From Lineus longissimus (lineage: Eukaryota > Nemertea > Pilidiophora > Heteronemertea > Lineidae): a stretch of 64,000 nt of DNA. Each line of letters opens with the position of its first letter. Position 1 is the first letter of the stretch. The notes under the pieces are model-generated. The model did not search any database. It was given only the letters and a program-made list of their open reading frames with translations, and was not told the DNA's origin. Below, piece after piece: positions 1 to 13,700 of this stretch. The position numbers and the translations under genes are program-made. The DNA is taken from the NCBI RefSeq assembly GCF_910592395.1, contig NC_088308.1:19049501-19113500 (forward strand), written 5' to 3'.

Positions 1-2270
1 TGTGACTATCTCATCTATTAAACAGTGATGACAGGACGGCCGGGTGGTCATAATCAGGCTAGGACATAATGGGGCTGGATGTGACTGTCTCATCTCGTTT
101 ACGGTGTTTACAGGACGGCGTGGCAGGCAGCAGGACTGAATCTGGCTGTGTGTGACTGTCTCATTTCCTCACCATGGCGGGGCAGCTGGAAAGATATAAT
201 GAGAGACCTCTGTGACATTCAAAAACAGACTTGAACCTTCACCAACTCAGACAAAGACTAAGTCGGGCTAGGTGATGATCAGGCTGGGTGTGATAGTCTC
301 ATCTCTCTCACCGTGTCGACATGACAGCGGGGCAGCCAGGAGGACATAATGGGGCTGGATGTGGCTGTCTGATCTCGTTCAATATAATGACAGGACGGTG
401 GGCAGAAGGCAGCTTTTGTCACAATCAGGCTGTGTGTGACAGTCCCATCTCTCCCATGGTGTCGACATGACAGCGGGGGAGCCAGTAGGACATAATGGGG
501 CTGGATGTGACTGTCCTATCTCGCATACCGTGATGACAGGACGCAGGGCAGCAGGCAGCTTTTGTCATAATCAGGCTGGGTGTGATAGTCTCATCTCTCC
601 CACCGTGTGGACATGACAGTGGGGCAGCTAGCAGGACATAATGGGGCTGGATGTGACTGTCCTATCTCGCTTACCGTGATGACAGGACAGGGGGCAACAG
701 GCAGCTTTTGTCATAATCAGGCTGGGTGTGATAGTCTCATCTCTCCCACCGTGTCGACATGACAGCGGGGGAGCCAGCAGGACATAATGGGGCTGGATGT
801 GACTGTCTTATCTCGTTCACCGTAATGACAGGACAGGGGGCAACAGGCAGCTTTTGTCATAATCAGGCTGGGTGTGATAGTCTCATCTCTCCCACCGTGT
901 GGACATGACAGCGGGGGAGCCAGCAGGACATAATGGGGCTGGATGTGACTGTCCTATCTCGCTTACCGTGATGACAGGACGCAGGGCAGCAGGCAGCTTT
1001 TGTCATAATCAGGCTGGGTGTGATAGTCTCATCTCTCCCACCGTGTGGACATGACAGTGGGGCAGCTAGCAGGACATAATGGGGCTGGATGTGACTGTCC
1101 TATCTCGCTTACCGTGATGACAGGACAGGGGGCAACAGGCAGCTTTTGTCATAATCAGGCTGGGTGTGATAGTCTCATCTCTCCCATCGTGTCGACATGA
1201 CAGCGGGGGAGCCAGCAGGACATAATGGGGCTGGATGTGACTGTCTTATCTCGTTCACCGTAATGACAGGACAGGGGGCAACAGGCAGCTTTTGTCATAA
1301 TCAGGCTGGGTGTGATAGTCTCATCTCTCCCACCGTGTGGACATGACAGCGGGGGAGCCAGCAGGACATAATGGGGCTGGATGTGGCTGTCTGATCTCGT
1401 TCAATATAATGACAGGACGGTGGGCAGAAGGCAGCTTTTGTCACAATCAGGCTGTGTGTGACAGTCCCATCTCTCCCATGGTGTCGATATGACAGCGGGG
1501 GAGCCAGTAGGACATAATGGGGCTGGATGTGACTGTCTTATCTCGTTCACCGTAATGACAGGACGGCGGGGCTGCAGGCAGCTTTTGTCATAATCTCGCT
1601 GGGTGTGACAGTCTCATCTCTGTGTCGACATGACAGCAGGGCAGACAGCAGGACATTGTGGGGCTGGAGGTGACTGTCTTATCGCTCCCACCGGGTCAAA
1701 ATGACGGCGGGGCAGGCAACAGGACATAATGGGACTGCTTGTGACTGTCTCATCTCGTTCACGGTGTTGACAGGACGTCGGGATAGGCATGCAGCAGGAC
1801 TGAATCTGGCTGTGTGTGACTGTCTCTTCTCTCTCACCGTGTCGATATGATGGCGTGGCAGTTAGCAGGATATAATATAGCTGGTTCTGACCACCCATCT
1901 CTCTCACAATGCAGGCAAAAAGGTGGAGCTGCCATGTTGGATGGTTTTCACTACATGTAGCACATCTCTCTCCCTGCGTTGCCAAGTAAGATGGTGAAGG
2001 TGACTTGCTCAAAAAAAGTTTGGTTGTGACTGTCTCATCCCTCTCACCGTGTTTACAAGACATGGTAGTTGGAAGACAACATTTGGCCTCGGATCTCCCT
2101 TACCTTGTTGGCAAGACTGAAGAGTGGCCAGGTTCGTTCTAGTGTTGGTTGTTTAATTTCTCCCACTGTGTTCTCAAGATGGTGGTGGTGCTACTCGCCC
2201 GATTCATCCTTGTTGGGACTGTTTCTTTTCTCTCAAAGTGTCTTGGTCAGAGAGAGAATTGTTTCAAGCA
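1..2270. repeat. 146-bp satellite array with degenerate flanks
   Basis: Tandem repeat whose landmark (aggacataatggggctgg) recurs at 341, 487, 633, 779, 925, 1071, 1217, 1363 and 1509, exactly 146 bp apart each time. The core (about 341-1654) is nearly homogeneous. The flanks (1-340 and about 1655-2270) hold only diverged copies, recognisable by fragments such as gtgactgtctcatctc and accgtgt. Each unit appears to be two related half-units of about 73 bp, since both start with an accgtg-gacaggac-like segment and end with gtga-gtctcatctc. ORFs across this tract are by-products of the repeat. No gene is seen here. Confidence 0.95.
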
Positions 2271-4350
2271 CAGTAAGTTCACAGGGCCCCGTGCTGTATT
2301 TTGAGCAGAGCACTCGAGGCCAATTACTGTATAAGGGACTGTACTTTATAGAACTCAGCACTGTACCTGATAGTGAGATGTTGGAAATATCTTTGGAGGT
2401 AATTGTTGCCATTTCCAAATCTGCTGGGACTGGGTGTATTTCAAGTCCAGTACTCATAGATATGAGGTGGTCCCAGTATCATTCCCGCACAATTTCAGAC
2501 AAACCAGAGGGAAATCAACAAATAATGGATCTATTTGAATTCTTTTTTATTTTCATTTTCAATAAAATGAATTAAATATCATTATCATTTGTCTGACATT
2601 TCATTTACACAACATCATGTCTGCCGAATTTCACTCAAAACTGATACTGCCAAGTTTAGAATGTGGTAGTCATGCACTGCAACGCATCTTGTACTTAATG
2701 GGAGAAAAGGAGGGCACTGCGATCTCAGACCCATGTCAAGATGTGCTTTAAAGGCATCTAATCCGACTGAAGTTTCTTCATAGAAAAACGGTATGCAACA
2801 ATGAGCATGATTTTTCTACCAACATAAGACCGAGAATTATTTCTCCACTGATGTCTAAAAGACATATCTGCGTGATATTCAGAGCATTTCCAAACATGCA
2901 TCCAACACCCGAAAAAAAAGTTGAAAAAGAAAAGCCACTAACTGGGGTCGCACCATCGATGAGGTATTAGAAGAATGTTTTTTTCTATAGCTATCATTGA
3001 ATGATGAATTGACTGAATTCAATTAACATTGTAAAGTGATGATACTTGTACTTAGATTGAAATGATATGAAATTTTTCTGTGTTGAGAACAGGATTATCG
3101 AGAATGTTTAACTTACTGGTAGATGTACAATATGGCAGTTATTACTTTGCATGACTTTTAATAGCAATTAAGCCTAATGGAATGACCTAATACGCACAAA
3201 ATATACAGCGGTAGTGGTCTATTTACAATTTAGCAAAGCTCGGTTCCAAAGTCTAAGAAAGACAACTGAAAATTATTCTGACAAAGTTTCTACCTTAATC
3301 CAAGCAGAGGAAAACGCTCATGCAATGTGCAACAAATCTGATATTGTTTTTGACTAGAATTCCCCAACTATTAAAGAATCCAAAATAAATCCCTATGTCA
3401 CTCAGATTATGAGTGATGACCCAAAAAGACGAGTGGTAAAATGAAGACCCAACCCAGCATGAAGTGAGGTGGAGAGATCAGGAAATGGACAGTGAGGACT
3501 TTGAATTTCTGGTATCTTTCCACACATCAAATCCAATGAAAAGAAATGTACGATCTCATAAAGTGCTTTTATACTGTACAACTGAAATGTCTCGAAGTGC
3601 TCTGCATTCATGTGCCAGCTTTAGCCAGAAGAAACAGTTCTGTAGAAACCAAGAAGCACATACAAATGTTACTATTGGCCATTTGAGATTTCAGGCCAGT
3701 TGGAAGTCCCAAATGGCACAGGCCTGGCCTCGAACACACAACCTTCTTATTCGAGTCTGATGCTCTTCCATGTGCTTCCCAACGGAACTGGTGAAGAAGT
3801 ATGCAACCCTACAGAGGAATGGCCATAGCAACTGCAATTGTCCAGCACACGCAGCGTTCATGCCCCACTGTTTAGAATAGCCAATAGTTAAGTTGCTTTG
3901 CCTCTGTTTTGAAAGGGCACAGGAAATTCATTTGATTTGTACAACAACAACAAAACCCTCTCTCAATTTCAAAAGGAATTTTTAAGCCATTCACTTTCAA
4001 GGATTAGCCACATATGGCAAGCTTTATCTGTACACAATATACATGAATCTACAATTTCAAGTCAAGGAAGCATTCTGCCTCCAAATTATAAAAGCACCAA
4101 CTCAAATAAACATAAATATTCAGGGCTTATTTTTTCTTGATACAAGGTTGGCAAACCTTCCAAAATTATATTTCTTCACTATCCTTGCCAAGTGAATATA
4201 AACTTGCATCCATATTCAGTAAGTCATACATGATGATTTCCAGCTATTTTTTTCTTATCCAATAATGTCATACCTAACATTTACATTTTACAATATACAT
4301 GGGTTTACATTGACTACAAGGAATTGCACAGGACCAAGGAACTTAAATAA
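2271..4350. other. Intergenic DNA downstream of SEC31A
   Basis: No convincing coding region. The forward ORF at 2069-2575 straddles the end of the satellite and shows no recognisable domain. An AATAAA on the plus strand lies near 2562 with no gene attached. The only structure seen is a tRNA-like SINE remnant at about 3680-3790, listed separately. The rest is AT-rich unique-looking sequence. Confidence 0.6.
3680..3790 (-). mobile_element. tRNA-derived SINE relic
   Basis: Read on the minus strand, the segment has an A-box-like stretch (tggaagagcatcagac, complement of 3755-3770). About 20 bases later comes a B-box-like tgttcgaggcc (complement of 3726-3736), preceded by gaaggttgtg. This is the layout of an RNA polymerase III tRNA head. 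No closed acceptor stem can be formed, so it is not a functional tRNA gene. A second related head lies at about 34600-34715. No target-site duplication was identified. Confidence 0.5.
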
Positions 4351-4352
4351 CG

Positions 4353-4358
4353 TTTATT
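4353..4358 (-). promoter_or_regulatory. Candidate poly(A) signal of SEC31A
   Basis: TTTATT on the plus strand reads AATAAA on the minus strand, about 430 bases after the SEC31A stop codon at 4789-4791. That gives a 3' UTR of plausible length. Other signals are possible in this AT-rich DNA. Confidence 0.35.
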
Positions 4359-4788
4359 CGACTGAACAAAATACTACCAACAACACATCATTACACATAT
4401 TTTGACAGCAGAGTTTCACAACCCAGAACTTTTAACATTGTTTAAGTCTCATTATTATTTTCTCAACCAAGTTTTCCAAATATCGGAGGAATTTTGGTTA
4501 CAAAACAAGATGGAACACATTTCTGAAACGTTCGAGTTGGCCACCCAATTCTGCTCACAGAGATCTAGTCAGTCAAATTTCAATCTAGTTGCTACAACCT
4601 TGTTGATTTTATGGGCCAGTTGCTTTTTCCTGGTTAAATCCAAATCGCATTTTACTCAAACGGTAAAAATGAATTTATCTTGTTTTTGAACCAAAATCTT
4701 CATACATATTTCAGTTGTCCTCTTACATAATTCTTGATGATTCAGTCCATCAGTACAATAAGTACGCAAATTCCTACACATATCTCCA

Positions 4789-7700
4789 CTAGACACGTAG
4801 CTGCATGGCCAGTTGCATTAGAACTTTAATTCCAGGCATAAAAGAGCTTATCTCGGAGAAGTTACCCTTGTTCACCATATCTGTGTGGATGTAAAGAGCT
4901 TGTTGGTAGTTGAATTGCTGAACGCACTGTACTATCTGGTGAAGTCCTAGAATGACATTCTGCGAGAGCTGCAAAACAAGACATGATAGGAGTAAATTAT
5001 AGCAAAAGTAGACACAGAAATCTCTTATTATCAATCCATTTTGATAAATATAAAGACAAGGATGCAAGGTGGAAACATTTTGATTAAGCCATGTCACTTT
5101 TTAATGCATGGTACCATAATGTGTTCACTGATGCAAACTGAAAACCTCTACCTGAGGTGCTAGAGGAGGGTATAATCACAGTTGCCCAACAAGTCACAAG
5201 CAGGTCTTGTGAAAAATATGGCCAGAGATGTGCATTGATCACCTCGCTCACTTATTTTTTACATTAAGGATACTGTGTATTCAAAGAACGTGGTGTAACT
5301 TACCACTTGGTCCCGTAACCGGTCGTAGAGAGCCTCCAGTTTCTTATGTACATCATCTAGCTTCCTCTTCATTTGCTGGAAGAAAGAGCAAGATCAGCAT
5401 CAGTTAAACAATAATCAACAACACATGTCAAAGACTATCATCTTGCTTGTTAAAAAATCTTTACATATTAAAACTATTGCCACATTCTTGCGTTTGCCCA
5501 AAAATCAGGATGATAATACAAGGCCATCTTTTTTAGATTTACATCACCCCCACCTAGATTTTTACCTCCAACTGAATATTTTTTAGGTGACATATTTCTT
5601 TGAAAACACTGTCTTCGTCCATAATATCGACTTTGTAGTCCCAGCTCCTCATAAACGCTATACAGATACTGAATGTCATAAACTTACTGGATTTGTCGCA
5701 GATGCCAAACATCTTTTTGTTAGATTATCAAAGATGTCCTGTAACACCAAGTGTTCCTCTGGGATCGGTGCTTTCTCCACAGGCTTTGCAGGTTCTGGGA
5801 TCCTCTGCAATAAACAGTCAGGATTAAATGAAAGATTTCTCATGTCAATATGATAATAGCACCTGAAAACCAAATATGCAGCAAACACCTCCTATTCTAC
5901 GATGACTTGGACATGGTTTACACCTCACCACTTCCCATTTCAAAATATGGACTCTGAAGTGTACTGCATAAAGAGACATTTCATTGATCTGAATGTAAAA
6001 CTCATAGACATGACAAGATTAGGTCAGTTAAAGTTGTGAGTTCCTACACCAACGCTTGAGTCGGGCCAAGGACTGAATCAAACTAATATTAAGGAGAATG
6101 CCAACTGATCCATTTTTCACATACAGGGTTCTGTACTGTATAAATAAAGTGAGGGTGCAGTGATGTCTGAGCCTTAACAAGGGAGGGACCTGATGCATCC
6201 CAGCTTGTTGAGAAACTTCTGCTGACTGATTATTTGTCAACTTACAAGAGGTGGGTGTTGCTGTTGTGGTTGTTGTTGCTGTTGTTGCTGACCATATTCC
6301 TGTGGGTTGTACATCTGGGTACCAAAGTTAGCGGGCGCTCCAGGAGGATTCTGCTCGGGCGCGGCAGGGGCAGCAGGATTAAAGATTGGTGTTGTAATGG
6401 GTGCAGGGGCATCATACGAAGTTGTCTGGAAAAGAAGAGATTTGGCATAAATACAAAACAGCAGTGAGAAAATAGCTGTTTTTTACTTAAAAGTTCAATG
6501 TCACATTGTTACACCAAAACTCTTTCACAGACAGACATCATTTTGACGAAGTGTCCGTGTCCACAACTGAGATAACGATAGGAGTAAACGTTGCATTTGG
6601 CTTTCTTTAATAACAAGCAAGAATTCATTGCAATACACTCGCCAGTGACAGTCAATGCCAGGTAGCGGCAGGTGTAGTTTTGCTGATCACCACTAGCAAA
6701 GAAAAAAGATTTATAAAACCAACACCACAACACAAGATGACATTCCAGCAGGGTGGGGATCAGGATTTTAAAGGTGTGACATGAACAAATTTAGTGAAAA
6801 CTAAGATAAAGAAGACCTAGGAGAGGAGACGTTTTTTGACAGGAGACAATAGAGTTTCATGTGCTGGTACTCAATATACCAGGAGCTGATCTATTAGGTT
6901 GGAAAATATATAAACAGGGTGACGGTAAAGGAATTAAGTAAAACTATGTTGAAAAAAATGCAGAAAGGAAATGAATATTCTGGAAAGGTTGAGATATGAA
7001 GAATAACTTTTGCTTTTTCCACATGCCTGAAGTCAAATTTCTGATGCTTGTCATTAAAAGAAATGAGGAGGGGGAACTCCTTGACTTGGCAAAGTAAAAC
7101 AAACAACCAAATTTGATATTATGTTCTGAAAAAAAACAAACTGAAAAGCTTCTCTTGTTGAGGTACTTCATAACTGGACTGTGGGAAAAATAATCTTTGT
7201 TCTCAGACCACATCACAGTAAGGACTGTATACATATGGTGTTGCAAGAGGGTTTTCTCCTTCAACTATGGATTCCTGCTGAAAATCCTGATAAAGGTATT
7301 GACAATCTTGACAAATAATGGGGGAGTGTTTAGAAGGTACAGGATCTATACAGTAAACAAAATTAACAAACTAAAATTCGCCAACAAACTAAAGGTGTTT
7401 CACAAATCGAACTACATGTAGATATGACTGGACATAAAGTGGGAAAACAGGTTTCAACACACAAGGGCAGACGTCAATTGGGTCTGGAAATCATAAATTT
7501 CAGTAGCGCCTTGACAGACAAACATTAAGGATGCCTGGCCTAAACATATTTAGTTCAAGACACCCCCTGAAGGAGGACGCTACATCTCTGATCTGATACA
7601 GTCCATTCTCACATCATGCATCAACCACATGCACCTTGCGAATCAACGCAGCACAATACAGTGTGTCCCAGAAAGAACTCGATTTCACCATTCAATTAGT

Positions 7701-10700
7701 TGTTTCGAGGATGGTAGTAGATTTGGAGTGTTTTACCACCCAGATCAGCAGACTGCTACTGGTACTACTCAGATCACAAGATGATATGAGACAAATCAAC
7801 CATGCTCAAAGCAACGAGTTGTGGTCAATATCCTATTTATGAAGTTCTTCCTGTGACGCCCTGTAGAATTAAAAGTTGGCAGAAACTTTCTTCAGAAACC
7901 TTGCTTCAGCTTCTTGGCAAAATTTCATTAGAACTGGTCCAGCTCCTCGAGAAAACTCAAAGCAGTCGAGTAGTTTTCATGGAGATATTGAAAACATATG
8001 GTTTATTATTCTACAAACTTTGAGACTTCCTAGAGGAGCACAAAATGGCTGAAGCACACTCATCTTACTCACCGAGGGAATATTAGATTTTTTCTGAAAT
8101 TAAACACAGTTATGAAGGAAGGGTCGCGTCAGAAGCTGTTAAAAGATAGCATTGATAAGAGATGCAGAAAGTCTTGGAAAAAAGAGAATTTCATTGTGAT
8201 TATAATGTGATGGTGTATCAAAGTCAATAGAAGATCAAGTTATGAATCTTTCAATGTTTACTGATACTATTTTGACGAGGACAGTCAATAACTGTACACG
8301 ACGGACGTTCGACTTTATAGAATGTGGTACATGCCTGGTGGTTGAGGGGAGTGTTTCATACAGACCACGCATCTACACATACGTCACTCACAACCAAGCA
8401 CATAGCAGATAAACTCTAATGTACTGCTAATCATGATTTTAGCCATGCTTCACATGCACACAAATCAAAGTGCAGATGAGAACAAAGACGAAATATTTTT
8501 GAGGGGAAAATCGCCATCGTCTGAATGATAGCCACAGTTACTCTTTAAAGAATGAAGTGTTCCAAAGACTGAACTAAGGGAAAAACTGATGAACTGAATG
8601 ATGATACAGGTCTTGGAAAAGGTGATCTAGAACTTAATACTGTTACAAGTTTTTAACGAAAAAGTTTAACCAGGTACTAAGGGTTGAAATGGTCTAGGGG
8701 TTTGCTCAAATAGTATGCAACCCAACAATAGAATCAGGCTAAATCATCCCATTCGGACAAATGTTTCAAGTCTTATTATATCAAAAAGAAATATACCTTT
8801 TCCTTTCCTTGTACTAGCGGTGGGTCATTCCAAGCTCTCTCTGGCCTCGTATCCTGGAAAGAGGGGACCGCAGAGTTGGACACATTGACTGGAGGAGTTA
8901 CAGGGCCACCTGGGAAAGACAAACAAGACACAGGGTTAGATTAGTGGTAGTACTGATCTTGTGGGAACTTTTCAACCGCCCCACACTTGCTGCAAAAACA
9001 TCAAGCAAAATGGACGAGACTTACGTCACTGCCAAGGAACAAAAAATATTCAATGCCAATGGCCAAAATAGACAGAGAAAAAGTGTAAGCCGTCACTTGC
9101 CATCTGTACAAAAATGGAATCGGGTCAATAAAACAAGGTAAAGTTTCTTCCTCTCTCCGTCAGCATTCGCTCTGCCCTGTTTTCCAGGGAGTTTTCCTTC
9201 TCCTAGGCGGGATGAGTATTTAATGCACCACTATAGATAGGTGCCAATTGGGTTTATTGGCCTAGTGCTCTTTCTTATCATTTGATTTAGATTTTTTCAT
9301 TTTGATCAGTCAGCAGAAAGAGAGGATAATGAGAGAGTATAGGATTTAGATAGAAATTAATCTCAGAAGGAACATTTGCTACACCAAGAAGGTGTAGGAA
9401 ATTATCTTTGAAAGAGCCAACAAGCTAAAATGTCTACAAAGGCATCCGAAAAGTGTCTCTAGCCATTATCACAATGCAGTAACCTTTGCATTAATCAGAC
9501 CTGACTAGACCAGCAGTTTTTGTCTGTTATACGAAATTGTTTCATACATACAGATCAGCATCATACTTGACTGAAGACATGGACGGAAGATCAGTCCCGT
9601 TATATGAGAGCATCTGGTTTGTGAGTCTGATAAATGCATGGTTGACTACATTACAAACCATAGAGTGACGAGTAGTCAAGAGTCAGTGCCCATTTCTATA
9701 CCAGGTGTTCATTTCACATAAAATAACTACAATGTAGTTTGAAAAAAACAACATACATGACACAAAATACTGGGCATAAGACACGAGACAAATACGGTCT
9801 TGACTCCACTTAATCTTTTCTAACAATCACATGCATGTGACAGTGTCCCTAACATTTTGTACCCTCTGGATTGGTTTTTCTTCTACTATGTCGATTACTT
9901 GTCCTAAAATGAAGCCTTTTTCAAATCAACTTCAATAGATTCATGAGCTAAAACAATTTTCAGCAACTGGCGCAGGGCACACAACAGTACCAGTCATGAG
10001 AAGTATATTGTAACAGACGTACAGGAAGAGAAAATCCCAATCTGAGAGGGTCGTTTGACAGAGTGGCTCCAACTTGTGTGCCCATCAAAAAATAGTGTAA
10101 AAACTATGAGAGCATTCTTTGATAATGAAACCAAAGGAAGAACTTAATTGAATAGAAACTGATTAAAACTGATAAAACAAGAGGCCCAAGGGCCTGGCGC
10201 TCAGCTGGATGACCTAATAACATAGGACTGAGAGTGTAAAGTAGTAAATATCGGCTTTATACTACTGTTTGAAGGTCAAGAGAACACGTTATACCACTAA
10301 AATTTCCAATGCAGAGCTGCCAGCTGGATGAAATATGATTGAACTAATCAGCCATGGTATGTAAATATTACAGGAGGCAACGGAATATATCCCTTGTTCA
10401 GTATGTTGTATCGGTAGCTTTACAGAAAAGAAGTGTCAGAGAGGATGAGACTTCTCCATGGACAACTGTGGTATGTCCAGGCTGGGTTGTACAGCACAAG
10501 GATACAAAATGCTGTCTGTAATTGAGAGGTATCCTGATTTAACAGAGGTCAAAATAAATAGAAATTACCAGTTTGGGACTAACACCACTGTCTTTTTTTT
10601 AATGAGGTAAAGATTACAGGAGTCAACAAAATTAATTTTATTGAGAGAAATTGACCTGTCCTGCAGGTGGTTGGAATTTACAATACAAAGTGTCATGACA

Positions 10701-13700
10701 TTGTGCTCTACTGCATATCCCTAGTGAGTCGATCTATCCTTGGCGCAGACAGGTTCAAATTGGCTACATCTTGAATAGATTGAATTGCGATGAAAATCTA
10801 ATGCAATAAAGGAGCAATATCGAAGAGACAAATTAATCAAACCAATTGTCTACAGACTCGGACCCTGAAATGGCGTGATGTATGCGTGCATATAAAAGTA
10901 TATCAATTGGTCCGATAAAGATGATGAGGCAATGTCAATATGCCTTGCCTTAGTCGACAGGCAAGCTAGAAGTTCAGCACCGTGAGGAGCTCCTTGGTAA
11001 GGCCATGTCAGGTTCCGCACACCTCTTCATATACATCAAGTATTGAAAGCTGTGGTGAGCACATAAAAAGACCATGGTCACCTTAATTTGAAAATCCCTT
11101 CATAATCAAGGGCTACCTCTGACTAAAACAGCACCCATAAACAATTGACCACCAATTTGACCCCAGCTCCTAACTGCGGGAAAACCCAAGTCCAGCAACC
11201 AAAAGTACCAAAAATACATTTTTGTTTACATTTGAACTGCACACATGCGTTTGTTTACAATTTCATTTCCCGCGAAATCTCGAAATCAGGTGACCTGCAA
11301 TCGTGGATTGAAAATAACATTAACCTGGGTTCAGCAGGTCAGCAGGTATACCGGCTGTTCCAATCATCCCCCTACAGCCAGCTGTTCAAAAGGTAATGTT
11401 ATTCACCCCACAGGGAGTGCAGGTAATTGATTAAGCCCCTGCATAACTTAACACTACAACAGCAATGGCTTGGCTTCTGTGGTCAGGAGAATTGACAGTT
11501 TTTTTTACGGAAGTAACATTATTGTGTTGCTTAAAACGTCTACTTTTTACTCATGTAAGAATCGTAGTACTAATAATAACTTCAACTTATTTTCCGGTTA
11601 TGATAACACAACACGCATCTTTATGATCATGATCTTTCTCAAACTAACTGAATGACCTAATCACCTTGGACGCACAACCACATATCAATCCGCCCCGACG
11701 ATCAACAACAAAGTTTTCGTGCTTTTAGCTGTCAACATCAATGGCTATAATATACTCCTGCAGAATAGTAGAATTAATAGAACTAATTTCCGAAGTTTCC
11801 AATAGTTTGAACACAAATCAGAACATCACCCATCAGCTGGACTCAGATCTGCATAAATTACGATAAATAATGAGGTCGTCGCTTCAATTTCGCAAAGAAA
11901 GTTGACTCCATTCGAAGGTTGTTTTGACCCAATTCCGTTGAACTCATCGTTATGAGGGCATTTGAACACATTCTCGTTGATCTTTTCTATAAACGTGTGA
12001 AGTTTCGTACCAAAATACATTTCCGTAAAGGCTTAAATAAGAAAATTTGTCACTTACAAATCATCGCTCCGGTAGAAATAAAAAGGTCGCCGCCATTTTC
12101 TTGATGATAGTTCTCCAGGTAACCTCGGCGGGAAATTTAAAGCGGGGTCATCCGGGGTCAAACAACAGTTTTGCTCACTACCGCCAACTGGTGATATAAA
12201 TCGACACTAATCTATTTTATATCAAAACTTCTGTATCATGAAGACCTTTTCAACTTTATTTCAAGCTTTTATCTGCTGGAATAGAGCGTCAAAAAATTGT
12301 TTTTTCATTTACGCATTTTGCCCCCTGGGGAGCTGAATTTGAGTCGAATCGCCCAAATTTTTTTCCGTAAGCAACATTTTCTGCGGTGTTTATAAGCAAG
12401 ACTAGATTTGAAGTGCCTCGGTTGTATGATTACAAAATGCCCAACTTTGTCTACAGATGGCTGGATGGAAGGACGGACACCAATTGAATAGCTATTTGAC
12501 TAGCTCTGCTGACTTTGTCAGCTGAGCTAAAAACTTGATCATAATGAGTCAAGATTGAAAAACAGAAGTAGAAGCAGCTTCTGAGCTTTCAATTGAAAAA
12601 CTAAAATAATCAAGCAATTTGAGGCTCAGTTTTTTGTGTGAATTGCTTGAAAAGTTTGAAATGAATGCAATCTAGAGATTCAAATCGAATTCTAAGAGTA
12701 AGAACTTAATTTGGTTTCATAGTAAAAGAATGCAAAGAGTATCACAATGAAAAAATACCTTTAATTTCTGTCTCTGATTCTGAGTGAAATAGACTCCGGC
12801 GTCTGCCTTGGTTGCTGGTGCTACCCAGCACACCTGGTATGCATGCAAGAAAGGCAAGGTGCATTCAAATAACTTCTAATACAGTTACTGGCATTAATTT
12901 TATCATGTTTTTCAATAAATCACTAAGCCTTGAAAGATTCCATATCGAGATTTTACTCTACAGTTATAGTGTGTCAAAGAAGTTATTTGAATGCTCCTAA
13001 CAGGACTGAATTCACCTAAGGGTGCTTAGTCTAAAACACCATGCAGCTACTAAATAGGCAGTGTCTGGGCAGAGTTGTGGAATATGATACTAAATGTGTC
13101 AGGCCTGAAACTTGGGAAGTCACCGGTAAAGCCTATTTTTAGCTAACACCCTGTGAGGATTTATGTGATTCTACAAATCGAATATCTTGACCACTGTGGA
13201 CAAGTGCATCACAAGTCCAATGGCATGTGTAGCACTGATTGCCTGTGGCAACCGCTGAAAATTTGTTTGCTAAAAGCTACGAAGCAGAGAAGGAAAGGAG
13301 TGATAGATATATAAAACAAACAACATATACAAATCTGGATTCCATGATTTTTACTTCTTTTTTTAATAGGAAAATCTTGGCGTGAAAACCTTTATCGTAT
13401 TTGACAATTGAGAGGGCAGGCCGCGGATCCAAAGTGAAATCGGGATGGGGTAAAGGACATTATAGCAACTGCTAGAAGTAATTTAGACAAGAACGGTTGA
13501 GAAGTGGTTCATATCCCTAGCGTATTTCTTAGCAGACGACAATCCATTATTCAGACAATTTTCACAGGAAAGCATTGGTGTAAAGGAAAGAGCGTTCTAT
13601 GATCAGTTGTTAAGAAACGTGCATTCAAAATATTTATTTGATATCATAATGGACCACCAAGAGAAATTTCCGCCCAAATTACAAAGTTTGTTGTGCTGTC

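Noticed and set aside
1614-2575. ORFs of 149 and 168 codons at the right edge of the satellite
   Set aside because: They run through diverged satellite copies and show no domain; repeat-driven.
3726-3770. Functional tRNA gene
   Set aside because: A- and B-box-like blocks are present but no acceptor stem pairs; called SINE relic instead.
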